DNA of 64,000 nucleotides, from assembly GCF_036370855.1 (NCBI RefSeq), contig NC_088130.1:14971543-15035542 (forward strand). Direction: 5' to 3'. Positions 11,901 through 21,603 of the stretch are shown here, piece after piece. The DNA is from Dromaius novaehollandiae (lineage: Eukaryota > Chordata > Aves > Casuariiformes > Dromaiidae). The translations under genes and the position numbers were made by a program. Positions within the stretch are counted from its first letter, which is position 1, and each line of letters begins with the position of its first letter. The notes under the pieces are model-generated. The model ran no database searches and was not told where the DNA came from. It saw only the letters and a program-made list of their open reading frames with translations.

Positions 11901-13037
11901 TTAAAAATACTTCCTTTTATACTCAGACCAAAAGGAGTTATTTATGCAGGTTGTGAAATTGCTTGCCAAAGCACTTGTTAGAAGTGCACTTGATGCTTCA
12001 CAGCAAGAGAAAAGAGCTCCCAGACCAGAAACACACAAAAGAGAAAGAGAACAGAATAACTTAGTGAGATGCCTGACCAATTAACACTGTTCTCAGACCC
12101 TGTTTGCATGCTTCATCCTTCGTATTAGACTTACTTGTCAGAGGTTAGACCGGAAACTTCATCTACTGTCAAGGTGTCAAAAGGAAAATTAAGCTTTCTA
12201 GATCCTGTGAGTAGGAGTCCACAACTCATTCTGTTTCTTCCCATCAACACTACTACTCACCTCTACTACTGATCATCTTTCTTGAACACACCCATGACCA
12301 CAATGAAACAGGCATGGTTCGATACCCCTTGTATTCAGATACTTGACTGCAAGAACATTTGACGGTTGAAGCTATGGCTGACGTGATTAATAGTATATAT
12401 TGTTCATAAACAGTTGATAAGAGACTTGAATTTTAATAGAACTCTAAAATTAAGGGAAAAAAATAGGAAATGCAGAAGATTTTGCCATGCTTTGACAACA
12501 AGTGTTTAAGGCAAAGCCAGTTTATCATGAACTACTACTGTGAGATAGCAGAAAAGATCACCGAGAAAGGAGGAAAGTAGAGAAAAAGGAAAAGCAGTTT
12601 TGCCACTCAACTACAAACTCCATTTTTCATCTTTAATAAGAGTAAACACTTGAAGGAAATTTCTGGATTACTCTAGCAACTCTGAGCTTCAGCACTGTTC
12701 ATTCAAAAGTCCCCAACATTTAGGAAGCTGTGTGGGAGGGAAATACTCACATACTAAAACACAGACACAGACACACACACACCCCCCCCAAAGCACAAAG
12801 ACAGTGGTTCTATCAATAGCCAGTGAAAACCTTCTGTTGTACTGTCTTAATCTGACTTCATCTACTTTTACAGAGTCTCAAAGTGTTTCTTCTACTGACA
12901 TCTCCAATACTCTTCCCATTCAGCAAGTCAGTGGAATCCATCTAATGGGTTTTTATAATTTCACAGAAGATCTGTGGAGGATTTTCTAGAGGAAAACGGA
13001 CATGTGAGCAATCCAGCCCTAATGCTAATAGCAAGAG
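8924..13037. other. unique intronic sequence
   Basis: AT-rich intron without a recognisable gene. A C-run lies at 10303-10317, a duplicated ATATTATCTTTTAAAA word at about 10552 and 10586, and a short (AC)n at about 12766-12790. I see nothing else. Confidence 0.6.
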
Positions 13038-13378
13038 TGTGAAAGTAGGCTTTGCGGCCTACCGGTAAGGTTACTAGAGGGCATACAATGTGGTGAGAAA
13101 CTGTCCTTGGAAGGAGAAAAACAACTCCCAGGAAAAACAACTCCCAGATGTTCAGTGAGAAACTTACGGGCTTAGGTAATTTCTTTGCCTCCTCGGAGAC
13201 AGTAAATGCTATCCAATCATATACTGTTTAGATGTGTGTGCTAAATGAACATGTACCAATCACTGTATAGTTTGATTCACGGGATCACTGTTAAGGCATA
13301 TAAAAGACGCTATTCGGGCTTAATCAAGTGTCAGCATTTAACCATATTGATTGGCGTGCTGTCCGTTAATCTCCCGCA
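13038..13378 (+). mobile_element. ERV-A 5' LTR (341 bp)
   Basis: The LTR begins TGTGAAAGTAGG and ends CTCCCGCA. It holds a CATATAAAAG TATA box at about 13297-13305 and a degenerated AATCAAG where the 3' copy keeps AATAAAG. It is followed after two bases by a lysine primer-binding site. The final 143 bp align with the 3' copy at 22856-22998 with five substitutions (about 3.5 percent), so the element is considerably older than the provirus nested in it. Flanks AAGAG (13033-13037) and AAGAT (22999-23003) could be a mutated 5-bp target duplication. Confidence 0.85.
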
Positions 13379-13380
13379 AC

Positions 13381-13398
13381 TGGCGCCCGAACAGGGAC
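13381..13398 (+). promoter_or_regulatory. ERV-A primer-binding site, tRNA-Lys3 type
   Basis: TGGCGCCCGAACAGGGAC is an exact 18-base complement to the 3' end of tRNA-Lys3. It lies two bases after the LTR and marks where minus-strand DNA synthesis would begin. Confidence 0.95.
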
Positions 13399-13584
13399 GA
13401 CCAAAGACAGAAGATTGAACAGGGTCCGAAGATGAGCCGGAACCGTGACTCTCTTGCTGTTGCTTGCTAGAGCGATAAAGACAGCTGGAAAAGAGAGGGT
13501 AAGCGGGAAAGCCAACCGGAGGGGGGAGTTGCTGTCCCGGCAACTGGAAAAAAAAAGGAGTGCACTCAGAGAAGCCGTGTCAAG

Positions 13585-13691
13585 GATCGCGAAGATTAGC
13601 CGCGATCGTAAAGTCGTGAAGTTTAACCGCGACACAGATAAAGGGCACGAGGATTGCGAGGGTTAACCGCAAGGAGCGACGTGAAGCCGCG
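13585..13691 (+). promoter_or_regulatory. tandem hairpins in the ERV-A leader
   Basis: Three successive hairpins are visible. One has a 7-bp stem, GATCGCG (13585-13591) with CGCGATC (13601-13607). The second has a 6-bp stem, GTCGTG (13613) with CGCGAC (13628). The third has a 5-bp stem, TTGCG (13654) with CGCAA (13668). Each closes a 9-nt loop of the form AAGATTAGC, AAGTTTAAC or AGGGTTAAC. A fourth, loop-shortened copy may be at 13680-13691. The position between primer site and gag suggests a packaging or dimerisation signal, which is an inference. Confidence 0.65.
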
Positions 13692-13748
13692 ACGAGGATC
13701 CGCGAGGAATCTCACCAAAAAGCGCGCAGGTGAGCGGTCGGGGAGGAG

Positions 13749-14732
13749 ATGGGAGGTTCACTGTCCAAGGAAGAAACGGCGGTGATAAAACTCCTCCAAC
13801 ATATCCTTTCTAAGAGAGGGTTAACATTAAAAGCTTTGTTGAAATGGGCCCGTGATAGAGGCTTGATACCGGGAGTGGGAGTTGCTTTTGAACTGCCTAC
13901 CTGGGAAAATATTGGAAGTGCCCTTTGGAAAGAAATTAGTAAAGGTTCAAAAGAAGCAATTCGATTAGCTACATTGTGGCGACTTATAAAAGAGACTTTA
14001 CAAGAAATGGAAGGTGAGCGAGCGGCAGTTACTTCTGCTTTTGCTGCGTTTTCACCTACGTCACCATCTGAGAGACTATTTGAAATAAATATACCGGGTC
14101 CGGCACCGGCGGACTATCAATCCGTTCCGTCTCAGCCACCTCAGCCGCCCGTGCCTTTAACGTTACCTCAAAGTGAAGAATTAAAGTTATCAAAAGGGAG
14201 TGAGCCCGATGAAAAGGGAGTGGCGTCAGTAATTGATTTGGACATTAAAGTTAATGAGAGGGAACGAGATAACTCGGAGACACCAGCTAGTTTATATCCG
14301 TCTCTGCCACCTTTAACTCCAGGAAGCCCTACAGGACCGCCTCCAGTAGTTCAACAACAGCTCGACGAGAAACCGCAGGAGATAGCGAGGAAGGTGGAAC
14401 AGCTCGAAGCAGGCTCGGAGAGCGGGCCGCGCCTAATTTATAACTCTAATTCCCTTTTTGCCCCCAGGACCCTATTCATCATCAGTTTGCCCGCCGACGA
14501 TGGTGGGGGGGCTGCCGGCACCGTGGCCAATGACTCCGCCCGCGCCCTTGTTAGCGGGTGGGGGAGGGGGCGAGGATCCGACTGTCCGGTGGAGAGGGAT
14601 CGAAAGGGAGGTGGTGGCAGACGGACAAGTCTTCCCTTCCGCATTCCCTGTAGTCAAGGGACCGGGAGGGGGAGGGCAGTGGGTTACCTTGGATTGGAAA
14701 ATTTTTAGGGAGGCAAAAGCTGCGGTCGCGCA
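13749..14732 (+). pseudogene. ERV-A gag, matrix to start of capsid, interrupted
   Basis: The reading starts at ATG 13749 with a glycine at position 2 (myristoylation signal), followed by a helical matrix-like domain of about 90 residues resembling betaretroviral matrix and then a Pro/Ser-rich spacer. Around 14440-14460 the reading moves to another frame, where a capsid N-terminal segment with FPVVKG and QWVTLDWKIFREAK words is visible up to 14732. At that point the coding sequence is cut by ERV-B; capsid sequence resumes at 21604. The frame change and the insertion make it a pseudogene. Confidence 0.8.
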
Positions 14733-15880
14733 TGTGGCGGACAGATGAGTGAACTTTTGCCTTAAACATTTCTTGGTACATAAGGTGCAAGCAAACCAAA
14801 ACCCCAAACAAGCCATCTGTTCCCAGCGGAAACAGGACTGAGCTGCTGCGACCCCTGAAATGGTCTCCCTGTGACCATTCGGGACACACCGAGCCTGCGC
14901 TGAACCGGACCACGATCGGACAGAGACTTTGGGACCTGGACTGCAAATTACTGCCGCTTAACACAACTTTTATAAAACTTGCTTAGCCGCACTCCCTAGT
15001 TCAGTGAGAAAGGGCCCCAGAGCTGGTGCAGACTGGAAAGATAAGGGAGTTACAAGCAGTTTGCATTCCTATGCGTCACACTCCAGGAGGGAGGATGTCA
15101 AGGCTTTGAAATAAGGCCTGCTTGGGCGCCAGGACCCTGGGAAACAAAGCCTCCCCTCACTGCTGAAACAGTGTTAATTTGGGGGGGGTCTGGATTATAT
15201 CCTCCTCGTCAGGACCTTGGAAGATAACACCTATTGTCACTGCTGGGGCAGTGCTAATTGCTGGAACAACACCTGTTTGTCAGGGCCCTGAGAAAGAAGG
15301 GCAGAACCCGAGGAATCAACACATTTGTCAGCAGAAACCGCAACAGTAAAGATAAGGGAGAAAAGCAGCCTGCCTGGGAACAACAATGAGACCCAATAGG
15401 GAGCAGGAGACCCCAGACCCAAAAATTACTATTGGTCTGAACTACCGCGTGAGGGGCGGGAAACTTAATTTGAAAAAAGCTATAATTGCCCAGGGATTTC
15501 TTTGTTCAGGGTCCCTCTTCGGAGGCACCCAACTCGAGCTGTAACTACTGCACGCGTGTCATTCCAAACTTTTCAGCGGGAACCTAGGGTCGGACCCTGC
15601 TCGAGTTGTAATTACTGCACGCGCATCGCTAAAATTTACACCCAGGGTGAAGAGGACCAACGGGACGCCGCTGGATCCACGGGTGGTGATATCTCTTTCT
15701 CTCTCCCCCTTTTCTCTCTCTCTCTTTCTCTCTCTCTCTCTTCCCCTTTGCCTTTCCTCACCTTTTCTCCCCACTCTGTGGAAAATAAAGTTAAAAGGTT
15801 GTACGATATTTGACCGGTTTTAGCGTCTTAATCTCGTCCTTGGGATCGTAACGAAACCCTCCCGATATTGGATCGGGACA
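14733..15880 (+). mobile_element. ERV-B 5' LTR
   Basis: 1148 bp, TG to CA. The part from about 14931 to 15325 is homologous to the U3 of ERV-C (about 23603-24030): shared words include AGAAAGGGCCCCAGAGCTGGTGCAG-type sequence and CTTGGGCGCCAGGACCCTGG. The R/U5 part matches the solo LTR at 6223-6855 instead. An AATAAAG polyadenylation signal lies at about 15784. A long CT tract (15690-15745) holds the only two differences I find from the 3' LTR. Confidence 0.93.
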
Positions 15881-15886
15881 TCTAAT

Positions 15887-15904
15887 TGGCGTCACGGACA
15901 GGAT
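15887..15904 (+). promoter_or_regulatory. ERV-B putative primer-binding site
   Basis: TGGCGTCACGGACAGGAT begins six bases after the LTR end, in the right place and with the invariant TGG. I cannot assign the primer tRNA with confidence; it looks diverged or of an unusual type. Confidence 0.6.
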
Positions 15905-16080
15905 CCCTTGAGATGAGAGTATCGTACAACCGTATGGTGTGCTGAGCGAGTGTGTGTGAACGAGACGTACGAACAAGTACGAAGTGAGTGCGGAGTTCCG
16001 ATCTGCGGTTCCGCTCTCCCGTGAGGGAAGCGGCTGGAGACGAATGAAGCGTAAGGAAGGAGTGAATGTTGAGATCTTTA

Positions 16081-16380
16081 GTATACTAGTTTGTGGTTTG
16101 GCTCCTGAGGGTGGATAGGGGAAACTTGGATTTTAAGGTGTGACCCCCTCAGGATGATATCCCCTTTGTAGGACATTTTTTGTACTAGTATACGGTTTGG
16201 CCTCCTGAGGGTGTATAGGGGAAACTTGGATTTTAAGGTGTGACCCCCTCAGGATGATATCCCCTTTGTAGGACATTTTTTGTAGTAGCTTACAGTTTGG
16301 CCTCCCGGGAGCGTATAGGGGAAACTTGGGACTCCTTTAAGGTTTGGCCCTCCCGGGACGAAATCCCCTTTGTAGGATAT
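16081..16380 (+). repeat. three 100-bp tandem repeats with a covarying stem, ERV-B leader
   Basis: Units start at about 16081, 16181 and 16281 with an exact 100-bp period. Each has stem A (16103-16111 with 16146-16154; 16203-16211 with 16246-16254; 16303-16311 with 16350-16358) and an invariant AGGGGA/TCCCCT stem B (for example 16117-16122 with 16160-16165). In copies 1 and 2 stem A is TCCTGAGGG with CCCTCAGGA. In copy 3 it is TCCCGGGAG with CTCCCGGGA, i.e. three double substitutions that each preserve pairing. The order A5'-B5'-A3'-B3' allows a pseudoknot or two alternative hairpins. The gag-like ATG sits at the end of the third copy. Confidence 0.85.
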
Positions 16381-16894
16381 GGCTGCCCAGAAGGCAGGCA
16401 ATTTTTGTGGAGAAATCGAGAAATTGTATGATCTTTTGGAAGTACACTGTTCTCACCCCTCGCCCTCAGGACGAGACTGGGCACGGGACCATTGGTCCCA
16501 ATTGCAAAATGTAGTAGACCGGATAGCGGTCTTGCAAAAAGAAGCTAAAGTAGAGAAAGGAAAAGGGAAAGCTATTGTTTGTGCCGTGCTAGGAGCGTGC
16601 CTAGCAGCTGCGGTGGAGGACAGAGAGTGGGCACCTTGTCAGGCGGAGGCTGTGGTTGCCGCACTGCAAGCGGCGCTAACGCCGCTGCAAGAACAGTTAT
16701 GGGAAACCAAGCGGGCACTGGAGGAAGAGAAGCACCAAAATCTGATACTGAAAGAGGAGCTAAGAAACCAGCTCCTGAGGGAGGCAGACACCCTCACCAA
16801 AACTGAGGTGCTGCTCGAGGGAAAAGGGGTACGCCAAATTTACCCCCAAAGGGCTGCAAGCGGCGCCTCCCCTCCCCCCTTCCCGGCTGACTAA
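16379..16894 (+). CDS. ERV-B gag-like N-terminal ORF (171 aa)
   Basis: This intact ORF opens right after the leader repeats. It has an N-terminal region with His/Trp-containing helices, a central alanine-rich segment around residues 60-105, and a C-terminal stretch (about residues 100-140) rich in Glu, Leu, Lys and Gln with heptad spacing, likely a coiled coil. No capsid, major homology region or zinc knuckle follows. The ORF ends in a Pro-rich tail, and within a few bases the reverse-transcriptase reading starts in another frame, so the rest of gag and the protease have been deleted. It could be the remaining matrix-like part of gag. I cannot place it in a named family. Confidence 0.6.
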   Translation: MAAQKAGNFCGEIEKLYDLLEVHCSHPSPSGRDWARDHWSQLQNVVDRIAVLQKEAKVEKGKGKAIVCAVLGACLAAAVEDREWAPCQAEAVVAALQAALTPLQEQLWETKRALEEEKHQNLILKEELRNQLLREADTLTKTEVLLEGKGVRQIYPQRAASGASPPPFPAD

Positions 16895-18640
16895 TGTAAA
16901 ACCCTATCCGTTACCTTTGGGAGCGAGAGAGGGAATTAGCCCAGTATTGGAGGACCTGAAAAAACAGGGAGTTGTGATCCCGGCACAGTCCCCCTTCAAT
17001 TCCCCTGTATGGCCAGTTCGAAAACCAAAGTGTAAGTGGAGACTAACCGTAGACGATTGGCAATTAAATAACAGTACAGGCCCATTGATGACAGCTGTGC
17101 CAAACATTGCTGAATTAATAGCGACTATCCAGGAGCAGTCCCACCCTGTGACGGCAACAATCGATGTCAAAGACATGTTTCTTATGGTCCCTTTACAGCC
17201 TGAGGACCAAGAGCGTTTTGCCTTCACGTGGGAGGGACAGCAATACACGTTCACCCGACTGCCTCAGGGGTACAAGCATTCCCCTACGCTAGCCCATCAT
17301 GCACTAGCACAAGAGCGCGAAACTGTCCCCATACAGGCAGCAGTCAGAATTTATCAATACATAGACGATGTGCTCGTGGGAGGGAGCCGGGTAGAGGATG
17401 TTGATAAAACGCAGAGCGACATTATTGCTCACCTAGAGCAGATAGGGCTGACAATTCCGCCCAAAAAGATCCAAACTCCCTCCAGTGAAGTAAAATTTTG
17501 GGGAATCTGGTGGAGGGGGGGGATGACCTGCATTCCCCCGGATACCCTGTCCTCATTGGACTCAGTTAAAATGCCGGAGTCCAAAAAGGACTTGCAACAT
17601 GCTTTAGGGCTGCTTGTGTTTTGGAGGAAGCACATTCCCGATTTTTCAATTATTGCTAGGCCTTTATATGACTTACTACGGAAAAGGGCTCACTGGGAGT
17701 GGACCTCGGTCCACGATGAGGCGTTGCAGCTGCTGGTCTTTGAGGCAAATGCTTACCAGGCCTTGGGGCCAATCCACCCCACCGACCCTATCCAGATTGA
17801 ATGGGGGTTTGCCCAGACCGGACTCTCTATCCACCTGTGGCAGAAGGGACCAGAGGGGCCTACACGGCCCATCGGGTTTTATTCACGTAGCTTCAAAGAC
17901 GCTGAAAAGCGGTATACTACATGGGAGAAGGGGCTGTTTGTAGTCAGCCTTGCTCTAAGGGAGGCTGAATGAACTATTCGAAAACAACCCCTAGTTCTCC
18001 GAGGTCCATTTAAAGTAACCAAAGCAATTCTGGCAGGGACCCCGCCACCTGACGGGGTGGCTCAGAGAGCCTCTGTACGAAAATGGTACGCACAAATAGA
18101 GCATTATTGTGAAATATTTTCTGTAACAGAAGGAGCCACTAAAATATTAAATATACAAGACGAAGTAGACTTGAATAAAGAAAACCCCCAACTCCCCCCT
18201 GTAATTCAAGTAGCTCCCCCATTTTCCGATCAGATCCTAAATGCATGGTTCACAGACGCTTCCTCAAAGCGGGAAGGGAAAACCTGGAGATACCGGGCTG
18301 TGGCACTCCAGGTGGGGACTAAAGAGCAGATCATTACAGAGGGAGAGGGCAGTGCACAGGTGGGAGAGCTAGTTGCAGTGTGGAGCGTATTCCAACGCAA
18401 AAGCCAGGCTACTTCCCCAGTACACATCTACACGGACTCACATACGGTGTTCAAAGGCTGCCTGGAATGGCTTCCTCTTTGGGAGCAAAATGCCTGGGAG
18501 GTTAATAGAATAATAAATATATTCGGAGAGCAAAAGATGCTAGTGGGAAAACCTACAAGATTTACACAAAATGGATTATTCCCTCCTCTTGACCCGAGGA
18601 GCGAGTTTGTTCTTATTTATGTTTTCAAAGGTGGTGGTCT
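16890..18640 (+). pseudogene. ERV-B reverse transcriptase and RNase H
   Basis: From the start of the RT (KPYPLP, SPFNSPVWPVRKP words) the frame reads through fingers and palm. It has the first catalytic Asp in TIDVKDMF, the LPQGYKHSPT motif and the YIDD catalytic box near 17355-17370. A single in-frame TGA at 17970-17972 interrupts it, probably a former Trp codon. The RNase H segment after it shows Asp in WFTDAS, Glu in GELVAV and Asp in IYTDSH. No integrase zinc finger or DDE core follows; the reading runs straight on into env near 18640. The rest of pol has therefore been deleted without breaking the frame. It has been inactivated by the stop and the deletion. Confidence 0.85.
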
Positions 18641-18647
18641 GACCAAG

Positions 18648-19187
18648 ATGCATCTACTGCTCTGGACCATCCAGATTCAAGGATGCATCCATGAGGGTGA
18701 CGAACAACCACTCCCTCTACCTTCCCCCAACCCATTTAATCCCTTCGAGAACAACAAGTTCATGTTGCTGGCGAAAGCAGTAAGCCAAACTTTCAATTTA
18801 CGCCACTGCTGGGTTTGCGGAGGACCGCTAGGGTTATCAAGCTGGCCGTGGACGTCCACACCCCTCACCCCAGACCAGATCGTAAGCAATTATAGCGAAA
18901 CCGCAGACGACACGTGGGACGACAGTGGGACCTGGCCAATTCAGTTTCCAGCCATGGGGCAATATTGTTTAAATCGTACCCAGGAGGGAGGGATCGAAGT
19001 GGGGGAAAGTAAATGTCGATGGACACTCGCTCGTAAGCCTAAAAAGATAAAGACGGGAATCTCCACTCATGGACATGGCTTGATGAAACGGGGCACAATC
19101 GGGAATTTGTTATATAGGGATCATCAGATCTTTGTTTTTCCTTTTACCAGAAACAGGCGGACCTCAGTTAGGCGTAAAGGTATCTGA
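18648..19187 (+). pseudogene. ERV-B env, surface-subunit fragment
   Basis: It begins at a Met followed by a short hydrophobic leader (MHLLLWTIQ), plausible as a remnant signal peptide. A surface-subunit reading with the CWVC motif (the CXXC motif of gamma-type env), Asn-linked glycosylation sites and several paired cysteines follows. It ends at a stop at 19185-19187 just before the foreign integrase/gag segment. The C-terminal part of the surface subunit and the cleavage site are absent. This reading is in the same frame as pol upstream, which is unusual. Confidence 0.7.
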
Positions 19188-19282
19188 TAACCTCGGAGAC
19201 AGAAGTGTTGCCTGTAAGACGCAATCCATTAAGGCAGATTTGGGTGGGACGCAAAGATGGGAGAATAACGAGTGGCCTCCTG

Positions 19283-19832
19283 ACATACCCCCTGGAGGCC
19301 ACAATCCAGTGGAAAAGTTGAAAGAATGAAACAAACAATTAAGAGACAGGTAGGACAATCAGCACCAGATATAAGGAGAAAGCTTCAGAAAGTAGATGGT
19401 ATGTCGGGGATGTTAATATAAGGTGTACAATAACAGGGAAGAAGTAGAGGGAAAGGAAAAACAAAAGGAGAAACTGAAAGATAAGAGGCAAAATGCTGCA
19501 ATGTTGGCAGCTGCATTTGCCCAGGCACAAACTTCCTCTCAGGGAAGGGGTTTTCCAAAAGGACAAGGATGTGGAAGAGGGCATAGAGTAGGAGGGCATT
19601 TGGGAAACAGAATTCCACTGAGGAGATCAATGTGCAATATGCAGGGGGAAGGGGCACTGGAAAAATGAGTGCCCGAAGAGACAATCAGATCATTGGAAAC
19701 CTCAGTCTGCATCTGTTCCAGAGGCAGATTTGCTCATGATTGGTACAGAAGATTCAGACTGACGGGGACCGGGGGTTGAGAAATTGGATTCCCCAGCCGA
19801 ACCCCTGGTTTCAGTAAAGCTGGGGAACGAAA
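19283..19832 (+). pseudogene. captured ERV-C-type integrase and gag/pro segment in ERV-B
   Basis: 19283-19355 is a close match to ERV-C integrase at 28915-28987. At the shared 6-mer GTAGGA it switches to a close match with ERV-C gag/pro at 25675-26182, which ends at 19832. About ten substitutions, a roughly 22-bp deletion between ATAT repeats near 19415 and a 2-bp deletion in the zinc-knuckle region separate the copies, so the segment is not translatable as gag. The gag stop TGA with its CGGGGA context is retained near 19759. Confidence 0.9.
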
Positions 19833-20268
19833 TGCAATAGATCTTTTAACTCTGCAGTCCCAACAGATGCGCATGGCAATCCTTCAGCACCGCATGGTTT
19901 TAGACTATCTGTTAGCTGAAGAGGGAGGGGTGTGTGGGAAATTGAATATTTCCAACTGTTGTTTAGAGATAGATGATGTAGGCGAAGTAGCTTTCCAGTT
20001 AACCAAAGATATCAGAAAAAATAGCCCACGTCCCTGTCCAAACCTGGAATGGCTGGAGTGGCGATTTGTGGTCCTGGTTACTGGGGGCACTGTGAGTGAA
20101 ACAGTTAATATTGTATTTGTTATGTGCAGTTGCTGCTTTAATGTTCTTATCTTGTATAATTCCTTGCTTTGTTCAATTAATCTGACATGTTGTGTCAAAT
20201 ATGCAATTTGTTTACCTGTTGTAACAATCACTTACCTTGTTAACTCAATTTTGATGTTTGTTCTGTGA
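19833..20268 (+). pseudogene. ERV-B env, transmembrane-subunit fragment
   Basis: The reading from about 19840 contains the conserved ectodomain of a gamma-type transmembrane subunit: LQHRMVLDYLLAEEGG followed by a Cys, seven residues, then a Cys-Cys pair. A hydrophobic membrane-spanning region follows at about 20065-20265, and the frame ends at TGA 20266-20268. The fusion peptide and furin site are missing because the captured segment ends within the preceding part. It is defective. Confidence 0.75.
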
Positions 20269-20450
20269 AGTTATATGTTGTTAAAGTTGTTAAAGAATAA
20301 GTTTGCATTGAGCAAGACCTCTGTTTATTGTGCGTGCTTCTACCTTTTCTATATTTCCTTCTGATCTCTGTCTCATATCACCACCATGGACGAAGGCTAT
20401 GAAGACTTCAGGAAGGAGACGTACCAATCAATGTTTAAGTCACGGGGTGG
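20269..20450 (+). other. ERV-B 3' untranslated segment before the 3' LTR
   Basis: About 180 bp link the env remnant to the LTR. A convincing long polypurine tract is not visible; GGAAGGAGAC (20411-20420) and CACGGGGTGG (20441-20450) are the only purine-rich candidates. The latter directly abuts the LTR. Confidence 0.5.
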
Positions 20451-21598
20451 TGTGGCGGACAGATGAGTGAACTTTTGCCTTAAACATTTCTTGGTACATA
20501 AGGTGCAAGCAAACCAAAACCCCAAACAAGCCATCTGTTCCCAGCGGAAACAGGACTGAGCTGCTGCGACCCCTGAAATGGTCTCCCTGTGACCATTCGG
20601 GACACACCGAGCCTGCGCTGAACCGGACCACGATCGGACAGAGACTTTGGGACCTGGACTGCAAATTACTGCCGCTTAACACAACTTTTATAAAACTTGC
20701 TTAGCCGCACTCCCTAGTTCAGTGAGAAAGGGCCCCAGAGCTGGTGCAGACTGGAAAGATAAGGGAGTTACAAGCAGTTTGCATTCCTATGCGTCACACT
20801 CCAGGAGGGAGGATGTCAAGGCTTTGAAATAAGGCCTGCTTGGGCGCCAGGACCCTGGGAAACAAAGCCTCCCCTCACTGCTGAAACAGTGTTAATTTGG
20901 GGGGGGTCTGGATTATATCCTCCTCGTCAGGACCTTGGAAGATAACACCTATTGTCACTGCTGGGGCAGTGCTAATTGCTGGAACAACACCTGTTTGTCA
21001 GGGCCCTGAGAAAGAAGGGCAGAACCCGAGGAATCAACACATTTGTCAGCAGAAACCGCAACAGTAAAGATAAGGGAGAAAAGCAGCCTGCCTGGGAACA
21101 ACAATGAGACCCAATAGGGAGCAGGAGACCCCAGACCCAAAAATTACTATTGGTCTGAACTACCGCGTGAGGGGCGGGAAACTTAATTTGAAAAAAGCTA
21201 TAATTGCCCAGGGATTTCTTTGTTCAGGGTCCCTCTTCGGAGGCACCCAACTCGAGCTGTAACTACTGCACGCGTGTCATTCCAAACTTTTCAGCGGGAA
21301 CCTAGGGTCGGACCCTGCTCGAGTTGTAATTACTGCACGCGCATCGCTAAAATTTACACCCAGGGTGAAGAGGACCAACGGGACGCCGCTGGATCCACGG
21401 GTGGTGATATCTCTTTCTCTCTCCCCCTTTTTTCTCTCTCTCTTTCTCTCTCTCTCTCTCCCCCTTTGCCTTTCCTCACCTTTTCTCCCCACTCTGTGGA
21501 AAATAAAGTTAAAAGGTTGTACGATATTTGACCGGTTTTAGCGTCTTAATCTCGTCCTTGGGATCGTAACGAAACCCTCCCGATATTGGATCGGGACA
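20451..21598 (+). mobile_element. ERV-B 3' LTR
   Basis: 1148 bp, colinear with 14733-15880 at an exact offset of 5718. I find only two substitutions, both in the CT tract near 21430-21465. It ends GATCGGGACA and is followed by GCGCA, the second copy of the target-site duplication. Confidence 0.95.
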
Positions 21599-21603
21599 GC
21601 GCA

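Larger units (their letters stand above)
14728..21603 (+). mobile_element. ERV-B: complete nested provirus with 5-bp TSD (GCGCA)
   Basis: This is a 6866-bp provirus (14733-21598), flanked by the direct repeat GCGCA at 14728-14732 and 21599-21603, inserted into the capsid region of ERV-A. The two 1148-bp LTRs begin TGTGGCGGAC and end GATCGGGACA. Order inside: primer-site-like sequence, triplicated leader, gag-like N-terminal ORF, reverse transcriptase and RNase H, env surface part, a foreign segment of integrase plus gag/pro, and env transmembrane part. Capsid, protease and integrase of its own are missing. The near-identical LTRs imply recent integration, so an RNA of this defective form was probably mobilised by proteins supplied in trans. 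Retroviral class is unresolved (gamma- or ERV-L-like pol with a gamma-type env). Confidence 0.92.
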
